Origin: Pseudarthrobacter sp. fls2-241-R2A-127
Lineage (GTDB): Bacteria; Actinomycetota; Actinomycetes; Actinomycetales; Micrococcaceae
Reading direction: 5' to 3'
Length of the DNA stretch: 64,000 nucleotides
Assembly: GCF_030209355.1 (NCBI RefSeq)
Contig: NZ_JARVSF010000006.1
Location: 124,001-188,000, forward strand
Position numbers and translations under genes: made by a program. Each line of letters opens with the position of its first letter. Within the stretch, counting starts at the first letter, position 1. The notes below the pieces were generated by a model. It did no database searches. It was not told the origin of the DNA and was given only the letters and a program-made list of their open reading frames with translations. Positions 32,336 through 39,589 of the stretch are shown here, piece after piece.

Positions 32336-33010
32336 CTAACGCCGGGTGCCGCGGATAAGTTCGATGGCGCCGGACTGATTGGTTCGGGCCGCAGAAGCGC
32401 CGGTGAAGTGCGGCGGCGTGGCCGGCAACGGGGCCCCGCCCTGCGGATGGACCAGCAGGTTCCGGTGCAGCGTCACCCAGCCCTCCTGTTCCATCCGGCG
32501 GTGGTCGAACTGGTCGGGCACGAACAGGACGTCACTGCCGTCCACATCGGGAAGGTCCACCAGCGGGTCCCTGCCATCCCCGACCGCATGGCACGCTTCC
32601 CCGTAGGACAACCTGTCATCCCACGCAGCCTTGAGTACCAGGCAGGCCACTCCGGACGTCTTGCCGGGTGCGGCGTAGTAGGTCACCGATTCATAAGAGG
32701 CAAGGAACCGCGATTCGCCAATCCTCGCCTCGCCTTCCTCGTCCTGGATGGCCAGGACGGCATCCTGCTTAGTCAGCTGCCGCGCCAGCACGTCCACGGT
32801 GCCGGGAACAGGCATGAAGAACTGGACGTAAACGAACCCGAGGACCGCGCATGTGCCCACGCCGACGGCGGCGGATAGAGCGATGATGAGCTTCCAGAAC
32901 AGTGTGAGGGGCGGCCCCGCCACCCGGCCTGCCCGACCGTGCGCCGATCCCCCGTCAGGTTGGCGCTGATGGCCGGTCCCGGACGCGTCCGGGTAGTCAA
33001 TGGTGTTCAA
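32336..33010 (-). CDS. Membrane-anchored protein of unknown function
   Basis: A 224-residue protein that I do not recognise. A charged N-terminus of about 35 residues is followed by one TM segment ([22 protein letters not shown], about 40-62) and an extracellular domain. The domain has two Cys ([10 protein letters not shown] and GEACHAVG) that could form a disulfide. TTG at 33010, with TGAGGGGGC upstream, is the best start. It sits on its own between the PEBP and nagB genes. Confidence 0.6.
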   Translation of the reverse strand: MNTIDYPDASGTGHQRQPDGGSAHGRAGRVAGPPLTLFWKLIIALSAAVGVGTCAVLGFVYVQFFMPVPGTVDVLARQLTKQDAVLAIQDEEGEARIGESRFLASYESVTYYAAPGKTSGVACLVLKAAWDDRLSYGEACHAVGDGRDPLVDLPDVDGSDVLFVPDQFDHRRMEQEGWVTLHRNLLVHPQGGAPLPATPPHFTGASAARTNQSGAIELIRGTRR

Positions 33011-33103
33011 GCGCTGCCCCCTCAGGCTGGTGATCTCCCTGCACGCTACACCGTGCCGGCGGAGTCACCGGCGCATTGCCGGGCATGTCAGTTCAGGCAG
33101 GCA

Positions 33104-33868
33104 CTAAACGCCGACGGCGGTGTCCTCCACCCGCACGGCCACCACTCCGCCGGGACGCAGGTTCGCGGCGGCCGCTTCATCGGCCACGACCGTGACATGC
33201 GGGTGGCGCTGCAGGACCGAGGCAGGGCAGTCCGCCGTGAGGCATCCCTGCAATGCCGCCGCCAGGATGTCCGCCTTGTCCGCCCCATGGGCAACGAGGA
33301 GCAGGTGCCTGGCTTCCATGATGGTCCCCAGCCCCTGGGTGATGCATTGGGCGGGGACGTCCTCCGGCGAGGCAAAGTACCGGGCGTTGGCCTCCCTGGT
33401 CCGGTCCGCGAGGTTCTCCACACGGGTCCGGGAGTCCAGGGCGGAACCGGGTTCGTTGAAGGCGATGTGGCCGTTGTGGCCGATACCCAGGAGCTGCACG
33501 TCGATGCCCCCGGCCCGGCTGATGGCCGCGTCGTAGTCGGCGGCCGCCTGCTGGGGGTCAAGAGCGCCGCCGTCGGGCACTGAAACCCTGGCCGGATCAA
33601 GGCCCAGCCGTTCGGTCACCTCGCGCCGGACCACTTCCGCGTAGCTTTGGGGGTGGCCGGAGGGCAGCCCGACGTACTCGTCCAAGGCGAAGGCGCGCAC
33701 TCCGGACATGTCCAGCCGGTGCCTGGCGAGGGCCGCGTAAACGGGAAGCGGCGATCCGCCCGTCGCCACGCCAAGGACCGCGTCCGGCTTGGAACGAACG
33801 ACGGCGGCGAGGATCCCTGCCGCGACCGTACCGGTAGCAGCAGCATCGGGGACAACAAAGATTTCCAA
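33104..33868 (-). CDS. nagB: Glucosamine-6-phosphate deaminase (sialic acid locus copy)
   Basis: A 254-residue NagB that converts GlcN-6-P to fructose-6-P and ammonia. Motifs: GVATGGSPLPVY (phosphate loop), [17 protein letters not shown] with the catalytic Asp, and LGIGHNGHIAFNEPGSAL with the active-site His. The TTG at 33868 begins the domain (LEIFVVPDAA); a frame to 33913 has no better signal. It is 110 bp downstream of the GntR gene on the same strand. A second nagB lies at 57694-58473. Confidence 0.92.
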   Translation of the reverse strand: MEIFVVPDAAATGTVAAGILAAVVRSKPDAVLGVATGGSPLPVYAALARHRLDMSGVRAFALDEYVGLPSGHPQSYAEVVRREVTERLGLDPARVSVPDGGALDPQQAAADYDAAISRAGGIDVQLLGIGHNGHIAFNEPGSALDSRTRVENLADRTREANARYFASPEDVPAQCITQGLGTIMEARHLLLVAHGADKADILAAALQGCLTADCPASVLQRHPHVTVVADEAAAANLRPGGVVAVRVEDTAVGV

Positions 33869-33978
33869 GGCGGGGACTTTCTGGTGGAAGAGAGCGAGGG
33901 AGCGGCAGGGCATGCGGCAGCAGGGCCGGGCGGTGTGCGCCGGCCGTGCCGTGGGAAGAATGGCGGGCCCGGGTACGC

Positions 33979-34710
33979 CTAGGCTGAGGCGACATCCTTG
34001 AGCTTTTGGCGGATCCCGTCAAAGTGGCGCTGCAGGCGTTCGGCGGCGAGGGCCTTGTCCCTGTTGGCCACGGCCTCGTAGATATCCCAGTGGATCCGTG
34101 CCTGTTCCTCCAGGTTGACCGGCCCCGAGCCCAGCGCTTCATGGATCTGGCGGTAGACCTGCCAGAACACATCCATGAGGTTGATGAGGAGTTCGTTGTT
34201 CAGCGGGGCATAGAGCTTCCGGTGGAACTCAGCGTCAAGCTCGGCCAGCGGTTCCCCTTGGGCTGCGGCGGCCTGCATGGCCTCCATGGATGACCGCAGG
34301 TCCGCCAGGTGCTCCTCCGTCAGCAGGTCGATGGCTGAACCAATCAATCCGGATTCAAGGGCCTGCCGCACATCGATGAGCTCCATCGCTTCTTCGCCCT
34401 TGTGCCGGAGCGACAGCCTGCCGCGGAAGGTCAGCCCGGAAACCAGGGCGCTGAAGTTGTTGGGTGCCACGAACATGCCGAAACCATGGCGGATTTCGAT
34501 GACGCCTAGGGCCTGGAGGACCTTAAGTGACTCACGGACGGTGTTCCGCCCAACGCCCAGCTCTGCGGACAGTTCGCTCTCGGTGGGCAGCGCATCCCCA
34601 ACATCCAGGCCGCGGTCCAGGATGAGTTCCATGATCCTGGTCTGGAGGGCATGGGACCGGATTTGTGCACTGAACCTTGCGGGCGGTACCGCTGCGGATG
34701 CTACTGTCAC
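33979..34710 (-). CDS. GntR/FadR-family regulator (FCD domain), probable NanR
   Basis: A 243-residue regulator. An N-terminal winged HTH (LPTESELSAELGVGRNTVRESLKVLQALGVIEIRHGFGMFV) is followed by an FCD effector domain with the metal-binding pattern D-x-x-x-R, H-x-x-x-Y and a later H (LDAEFHRKLY, IHWDIYEA). The GTG follows GAAGGAG. Its place at the end of the sialic acid locus suggests that it controls the locus, as FCD-type NanR does in E. coli. A candidate operator overlaps its own -10 region. Confidence 0.85.
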   Translation of the reverse strand: MTVASAAVPPARFSAQIRSHALQTRIMELILDRGLDVGDALPTESELSAELGVGRNTVRESLKVLQALGVIEIRHGFGMFVAPNNFSALVSGLTFRGRLSLRHKGEEAMELIDVRQALESGLIGSAIDLLTEEHLADLRSSMEAMQAAAAQGEPLAELDAEFHRKLYAPLNNELLINLMDVFWQVYRQIHEALGSGPVNLEEQARIHWDIYEAVANRDKALAAERLQRHFDGIRQKLKDVASA

Positions 34711-34770
34711 GTCATCTCCTTCGACCGCACCGGGCGGCGGCCTCTCGTCTGTGACTCAGTGTACAGGAGA

Positions 34771-34808
34771 TGGGACGTCCTTCATCTTATTTTGACTTCC
34801 GGATTTGG
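34771..34808 (-). promoter_or_regulatory. Promoter and candidate autoregulatory operator of the GntR gene
   Basis: On the minus strand the -10 is TAAGAT (34789-34784), with a weak -35 CTGCCA 16 bp upstream. The plus strand at 34771-34786 reads TGGGACGTCCTTCATC. It shares 13 of 16 bases with the element at 23455 and contains the palindrome GGACGTCC. It overlaps the -10 and predicted start, as expected for autorepression. Confidence 0.45.
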
Positions 34809-34946
34809 CAGCCCGCATCACACACCGCTTTCATTGTTGCGCCGCGCACAGAATTGATCCGATCTTGAGGCAAATCTTGCGCCCCCTAGACATTTCGGGT
34901 CCACGCTGGAGGTATCAGACAAACCCAGCTTGGGGAGCAGGAAGTC

Positions 34947-35423
34947 ATGGGAACCAAGACAGCATTGGACAACGAAGTCACCACAGTGGGAGGCGTGCTG
35001 ACCGATCTTCAGCCGCTGGACTTCCACACACTGGGGCTGGCCGGTTGCATCGACCGGCTCACGGCGCCGCTTCGCCAGCACGGAACCGCGGTCCACTGGG
35101 ATACTCCACACTGGGGCATCGAGATCCCGGCGGACTGCGCCTCCCTGCTGTACCAGTCGGCCCGGGAAGCGCTGAGCAACGCCTTTAAATTCTCCGGCGC
35201 ATCCACGGTGACCGTTCAGCTGCTGGCCGTTGACCACGGGATCCGCCTGGTGGTGGCCGACGACGGCACGGGCTTTGACCGCGAAGCCGCCACGTGCGGG
35301 CGCCACAACGGATACGGGTTGCGGCTCATGGCGGTGGCCGTCCAGGAGGCCGGCGGGGCAGCGGAGATCACCTCCGCGCCGGGCGGCGGCACCAGCGTGA
35401 CAGTGACCCTGCCGCTGGACTAA
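34947..35423 (+). CDS. Stand-alone histidine-kinase-like ATPase domain
   Basis: A 158-residue protein that is essentially only the catalytic end of a NarX/DegS-type kinase. It begins with the last part of the dimerisation helix (DLQPLDFHTLGLAGCIDRL) and has the N box (REALSNAFKFSGA), G1 box DDGTGFD, GYGLRLMAV and GGGTSVTVTLPL. The phosphorylatable His with its D/E partner is absent and no sensor is encoded upstream. AGCAGGA lies before the ATG. It may be a remnant or an ATPase/phosphatase partner of another kinase. A strong terminator follows. Confidence 0.75.
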   Translation: MGTKTALDNEVTTVGGVLTDLQPLDFHTLGLAGCIDRLTAPLRQHGTAVHWDTPHWGIEIPADCASLLYQSAREALSNAFKFSGASTVTVQLLAVDHGIRLVVADDGTGFDREAATCGRHNGYGLRLMAVAVQEAGGAAEITSAPGGGTSVTVTLPLD

Positions 35424-35430
35424 CAGGCCC

Positions 35431-35463
35431 GGATGGCCGCCGTCGCTGGGACGGCGGCCATCC
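35431..35463 (+). terminator. Hairpin terminator after the ATPase-domain gene
   Basis: Perfect 14-bp stem (GGATGGCCGCCGTC and complement) with a five-base loop, starting eight bases after the stop. Confidence 0.85.
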
Positions 35464-35595
35464 TTATGCCCGCGGCGGGGCGTCAGCGTAGGTTCTTGGC
35501 GCTGTCAGGTTCAAAGTCACCGCCGTGTCCCCTGCGCATCGGCGGTGGCTTCGTCCTTTAAGGCTGAGGCCGTTGTACCGCCTGGCGAATACCCC

Positions 35596-35650
35596 TTGCG
35601 CCCCGCCCCGCCGTCTACTACGTTGTAGTCCTGATCGAGAAAGCGCTTTC
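35596..35650 (+). promoter_or_regulatory. Promoter and LacI-type operator of the PL26-like lyase
   Basis: TTGCGC (35596-35601) and TACGTT (35619-35624) are 17 bp apart. The perfect palindrome GAAAGCGCTTTC (35639-35650), typical of LacI-family operators, starts about nine bases after the predicted start, so binding would block transcription. Confidence 0.65.
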
Positions 35651-35703
35651 CCGCATCCTGGCGGGACCCCTATGCGCTGCAATCACCAGTGGAATCGGAT
35701 GAC

Positions 35704-38346
35704 ATGACGGACAGCACCCTCATCAGGTGGATCGATGGCCAGGCCCCGGCAGAAATCAGTGGCGGAACAACGTGGGGCATGCCGTTCGCCCGCGGTTCGG
35801 TACCCGGCGCGGAAGCGCTTTCGGTGGCAGACGCCGCCGGCACTCCCGTCCCCAGCCAGGCGTGGCCATTGGCCACCTGGCCGGACGGCTCCTTGAAATG
35901 GGCGGGGATCGCCCTCCCGGCAACAGACGCGCCATCGGGCACCTACCAGGTGACGGCCGACGACGGCACGCCCGAGGCGGCCGGCCGGAGAGCGCCGGGT
36001 GGCGCGGCCGTCACGGTCACCGAAGAGGCCGACGCCCTGACAGTTGATACCGGGGTACTGCGGATGGTCATCAACCGCCGGGGATCAACCCTGTTCAGCA
36101 GCCTTTCCCGTGACGGCCGGCCTGTTGCCCGCGACGCCCGGCTGGTCAGCCTGCTGCAGGACGGCGTTCCCGAAGGTTCCGGAACCGCGGGCCGGGAGGC
36201 CTTCACCGGCGAGGTGACCGCCGTCGTGCTTGAACAAACCGGGCCAGTGCGCGCGGTGGTGCGGCTGGAAGGGGTCCACCACCCCGATCTGCCGGACAGC
36301 ACCCACCGCGGATGGCTGCCCTTTGTGGTGCGCTTGTATTTCCACGCCAATGCCCGCAGCGTGCGCATGGTCCACTCGTTCATCTGGGACGGGGACCCGG
36401 AGCAGGACTTCCTGGCCGGACTGGGGGTCCGGTTCAGCGTGCCGCTCCAGGCCGAACTGCATGACCGGCATGTCCGGATCGCCGGGGCCGACGGCGGGTT
36501 CCTCACCGAGGCCGTGCGTGGCCTGACCGGCCTGCGCCGGGACCCTGGCGCTGACGTCCGGGACGCCCAGATCGCAGGACGGGCCACTCCCCCGGCAGAG
36601 GACTGGAACCCCGAGGTCTCCGGCCGCCTCCACCTCATCCCCGCTTGGGGCGACTACACGCTTACCCAGCTCAGCGCGGACGGATTCGAACTGCGCAAGC
36701 GGACCGCACCCGGCCACGGCTGGGTGGGAATCTCCGGCGGCACCCGCTCAGCGGGCTTCTGCTCCCTGAGCGACACCCGCTGCGGCCTGGGCGTGGGGAT
36801 CAAGGACTTCTGGCAGTCCCACCCCGGCCAGCTGGACATTCGCGGCGCCGCAAGCGGTGAGGGAACCCTGACGGCCTGGCTGTTTTCCCCGGAAGCCCGG
36901 CCCATGGATCTCCGGTACTACCACGACGGGCTGGGCCAGGACACGTTCGAGGAGCAGCTCGAGGGACTCGAGATTACATACGAGGACTACGAGCCGGGCT
37001 TCGGCAACCCTGCGGGCATTGCCCGCACCCACGAGCTGACCCTGTTTGCCTATGACGCCACCCCTTCCACCGAAAGCCTCGCGGCCGACGCCGCGGCCGC
37101 CTCCGCCCCGTCATTGCTGCAGGCCACCCCGCAATACCTGCACTCGGTGGGTGTCTTTGGCGACTGGGACCCCGTGGACCGGAGCACTCCGGCGCGTGCC
37201 CGGCTGGAGGACCAGCTGGACTTCCTCTTCGACTTCTACGCCGGCCAGGTGGAGCAGCGCCGCTGGTACGGGTTCTGGAACTACGGCGACGTGATGCACA
37301 CGTATGACTTCGACCGGCACGTGTGGCGCTATGACGTTGGCGGCTACGCGTGGGACAACTCCGAACTCTCCCCCGACCTGTGGCTGTGGTACTCCTACCT
37401 GCGATCGGGCCGGGCAGACATTTTCCGCTTCGCCGAGGCCATGACCCGGCATACCGGAGAGGTGGACGTGTACCACCTGGGGCCGTGGAAGGGCCTGGGT
37501 TCCCGGCACAACGTCCAGCACTGGGGCTGCAGCGCCAAGCAGCTCCGGATCAGCACCCCCGCCTACCGCCGGTTCTACTACTACCTCACCGCAGATGAGC
37601 GCACCGGCGACCTGCTGAGCGAACTGGTGGACAGCGACCGGAACTTCCTGGGCCTGGATCCGGTGCGCAAGGTGCGCCCGGATGCTGCCACCTACCGTCC
37701 CAACCGCGGGGCGCTGGGCGTGGGGCTTGGGACTGACTGGGGCTCCCTGGCCGCCACCTGGCTCACCGACTGGGAACGCACCGGCAACCCGTGGTCCCGG
37801 GACCGACTGCTGGGCACCATGGCGGACATTGGTGCGCTGAAGTACGGCTTCCTCACCGGCGAAGCCCTATACGACCTGGACAAGGGCAGGTTCGACACCG
37901 GCCGCGAACAGATCCAGGTCTCCCACCTCAGTGCCGTCTTCGGACTGGTGGAGATCTGCAGCGAACTGGTGGACCTGGTGCCGGATGCGGATTTCGAGCG
38001 GGCGTGGCTGCAGTACTGCAAGCTGTTCCTGGCAACCAAAGAGGAGCAAGTGGAAGCAGTGGGCCAGCCGCTCGAGGGCATCTACCTCACGCAGGCGCAC
38101 AGCCGGCTGACCGCCTATGCGGCGGCAAGGTTGCAGGACCCAGGCCTCGCAGCCAGGGCCTGGGACAGTTTCACCGAGGGCGGCGAACACCTCAACCACG
38201 GATCCGCCTTCACCCTCCAACGGATCGAACCGCCCCACGTGCTGCTGCCCGTGGACGAGGCACCCACGGTCTCTACCAATGACACGGCGCAGTTCGGCCT
38301 GGCGGTCATCCAGAACCTGGCCCTGATCGGAGAGCACCTGCACTGA
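35704..38346 (+). CDS. Exo-rhamnogalacturonan lyase family protein (PL26/YetA-like), no signal peptide
   Basis: An 880-residue protein that resembles the YetA/exo-rhamnogalacturonan lyase family: an N-terminal beta-sandwich-type region, then a long region with WYGFWNYGDVMHTYDF, WDNSELSPDLWLWYSYLRSG, VYHLGPWKGLGSRHNVQHWG and many aromatic residues, like (alpha/alpha) barrel lyases. The start at 35704 (MTDSTLIRW) is chosen; the GTG at 35689 is possible. No signal peptide is seen, so it would act in the cytoplasm on imported oligomers. LacI-type operators at 35639 and 35811 imply repression. A PL11 lyase lies 1.2 kb downstream. Confidence 0.75.
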   Translation: MTDSTLIRWIDGQAPAEISGGTTWGMPFARGSVPGAEALSVADAAGTPVPSQAWPLATWPDGSLKWAGIALPATDAPSGTYQVTADDGTPEAAGRRAPGGAAVTVTEEADALTVDTGVLRMVINRRGSTLFSSLSRDGRPVARDARLVSLLQDGVPEGSGTAGREAFTGEVTAVVLEQTGPVRAVVRLEGVHHPDLPDSTHRGWLPFVVRLYFHANARSVRMVHSFIWDGDPEQDFLAGLGVRFSVPLQAELHDRHVRIAGADGGFLTEAVRGLTGLRRDPGADVRDAQIAGRATPPAEDWNPEVSGRLHLIPAWGDYTLTQLSADGFELRKRTAPGHGWVGISGGTRSAGFCSLSDTRCGLGVGIKDFWQSHPGQLDIRGAASGEGTLTAWLFSPEARPMDLRYYHDGLGQDTFEEQLEGLEITYEDYEPGFGNPAGIARTHELTLFAYDATPSTESLAADAAAASAPSLLQATPQYLHSVGVFGDWDPVDRSTPARARLEDQLDFLFDFYAGQVEQRRWYGFWNYGDVMHTYDFDRHVWRYDVGGYAWDNSELSPDLWLWYSYLRSGRADIFRFAEAMTRHTGEVDVYHLGPWKGLGSRHNVQHWGCSAKQLRISTPAYRRFYYYLTADERTGDLLSELVDSDRNFLGLDPVRKVRPDAATYRPNRGALGVGLGTDWGSLAATWLTDWERTGNPWSRDRLLGTMADIGALKYGFLTGEALYDLDKGRFDTGREQIQVSHLSAVFGLVEICSELVDLVPDADFERAWLQYCKLFLATKEEQVEAVGQPLEGIYLTQAHSRLTAYAAARLQDPGLAARAWDSFTEGGEHLNHGSAFTLQRIEPPHVLLPVDEAPTVSTNDTAQFGLAVIQNLALIGEHLH
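35811..35822 (+). promoter_or_regulatory. Second, intragenic LacI-type operator
   Basis: GGAAGCGCTTTC differs from the palindrome at 35639 by one base and lies 172 bp downstream inside the coding region. Such a spacing would permit DNA looping by a tetrameric LacI-family repressor. Confidence 0.45.
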
Positions 38347-38379
38347 GGCACCGGCATTGAGGCACCTGCCCTTTCGCTG

Positions 38380-38432
38380 ACGACGGCGGCACCCGGCTCC
38401 TGTTTTTCACCAGGGCCGGGTGCCGCCGTCGT
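38380..38432 (+). terminator. Strong terminator after the PL26-like lyase
   Basis: Perfect 17-bp stem (ACGACGGCGGCACCCGG and complement) with a partly self-paired loop, followed by ATTTT. Confidence 0.9.
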
Positions 38433-38549
38433 ATTTTCCGTTCCAGGTGGGTACGGGAAGGGGGTAGCAAGGTTCGCGGGCAGAAAGTAAAATACTAAGC
38501 ATGCTGATGATCTTCCATTGGCATCCGGTAACAGAGCGAAGGAGACGTT

Positions 38550-39509
38550 ATGAGCACGAAGGTGGAAAAACGCATTCTGGTGAACGTACCGGTGAGCACG
38601 GCTTACAACCAGTGGACACAGTTCGAGGAATTCCCGCACTTCATGGGCGGGGTCAAGAGCGTGACCCAGCTCAGCGACGACCGGATGGAATGGGTGGCCG
38701 ATATTGGTGGAGTGCGCAGGCAGTGGGAGGCCAGGATCCTGGAGCAGATCCCGGACCGGCGCGTTGCCTGGGCAGCGACCGATGGAGCCACCAACGCCGG
38801 TGCCGTGGAATTCGAGGATGTGGGCGGCGGCCAGACCTCGCTGCAGCTCACGCTCGAATATGAACCCGAAGGCCTGATCGAGAAGGTGGGCGACAAGCTC
38901 AACGTCGTGGACCGCCAGGCGGAGTCGGACCTGAAGAAGTTCAAGGAATTCATCGAAGACGAGGGCTACGCCAGCGGGGCATGGCGGGGATCGGTCAACG
39001 CCGGCTCCGCGGTGGGGACACCCGGCGTCGAGCATGCCGGCTCCTCGCTGGGCGACTCAGGCAAGGCCGGCATCTCGGGCAAGGTGGCCGCAGGTGCGGC
39101 CATCGCTGCAGCGGCGGGCGCGGCAGCCGCTATGGCAGCCGGCAGCTCCAGGGATGAGGCTGCAGCCCGCGACGCGTCCGCTGCCAGCGATGTCCCTGCG
39201 GTTCCGGCCGAGCCTGTTGCCTCCGTGGAGCCCCTGACCACGGGCGCCACGGCGGGTGCCGCCGAAACCGGCACGGGCGCCCAGGCCGGGGGCACGATGG
39301 CGGGCGCCGACCGGTCGGGTACGGTCGCCGATCTTGGCGATGACAGGATTGGGCATGCCTTCGACCAGACCAACGGCCTGGTGGACACCAGCGGCGAATC
39401 CGACGACACGGTGGAAGGCGAAAACCTCAGCGCCGGCGAACGGCGCTCGGAGGACCGCACGGACGACGGCGGCCTGCCCCCGGTGGGCGGCAACCTCGGC
39501 GGCCACTGA
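38550..39509 (+). CDS. SRPBCC-family (polyketide cyclase/dehydrase-like) protein with Ala-rich tail
   Basis: A 319-residue protein. Residues 1-150 have the START/Bet v1-like pattern of bacterial cyclase/dehydrase proteins (KRILVNVPVSTAYNQWTQFEEFPHFMGGV, WEARILEQIPDRRVAWAATDG, FKEFIEDEG). The second half is low-complexity, rich in Ala, Gly and acidic residues and probably disordered. Similar proteins occur as general stress proteins in soil actinobacteria; the ligand is unknown. AAGGAG stands before the ATG. It is flanked by terminators, so it is transcribed alone. Confidence 0.78.
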   Translation: MSTKVEKRILVNVPVSTAYNQWTQFEEFPHFMGGVKSVTQLSDDRMEWVADIGGVRRQWEARILEQIPDRRVAWAATDGATNAGAVEFEDVGGGQTSLQLTLEYEPEGLIEKVGDKLNVVDRQAESDLKKFKEFIEDEGYASGAWRGSVNAGSAVGTPGVEHAGSSLGDSGKAGISGKVAAGAAIAAAAGAAAAMAAGSSRDEAAARDASAASDVPAVPAEPVASVEPLTTGATAGAAETGTGAQAGGTMAGADRSGTVADLGDDRIGHAFDQTNGLVDTSGESDDTVEGENLSAGERRSEDRTDDGGLPPVGGNLGGH

Positions 39510-39537
39510 TCCGGCCCCGCCACCAGGCACCGCAAGC

Positions 39538-39574
39538 AAGCGCCGCCCGCCGTCCCCCAAGGCGGGCGGCGCTT
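39538..39574. terminator. Bidirectional terminator between convergent genes
   Basis: Perfect 14-bp stem (AAGCGCCGCCCGCC and complement) with a nine-base loop, midway between the stops at 39509 (plus) and 39590 (minus). Confidence 0.85.
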
Positions 39575-39589
39575 GGCCGTCCGGAGCCG

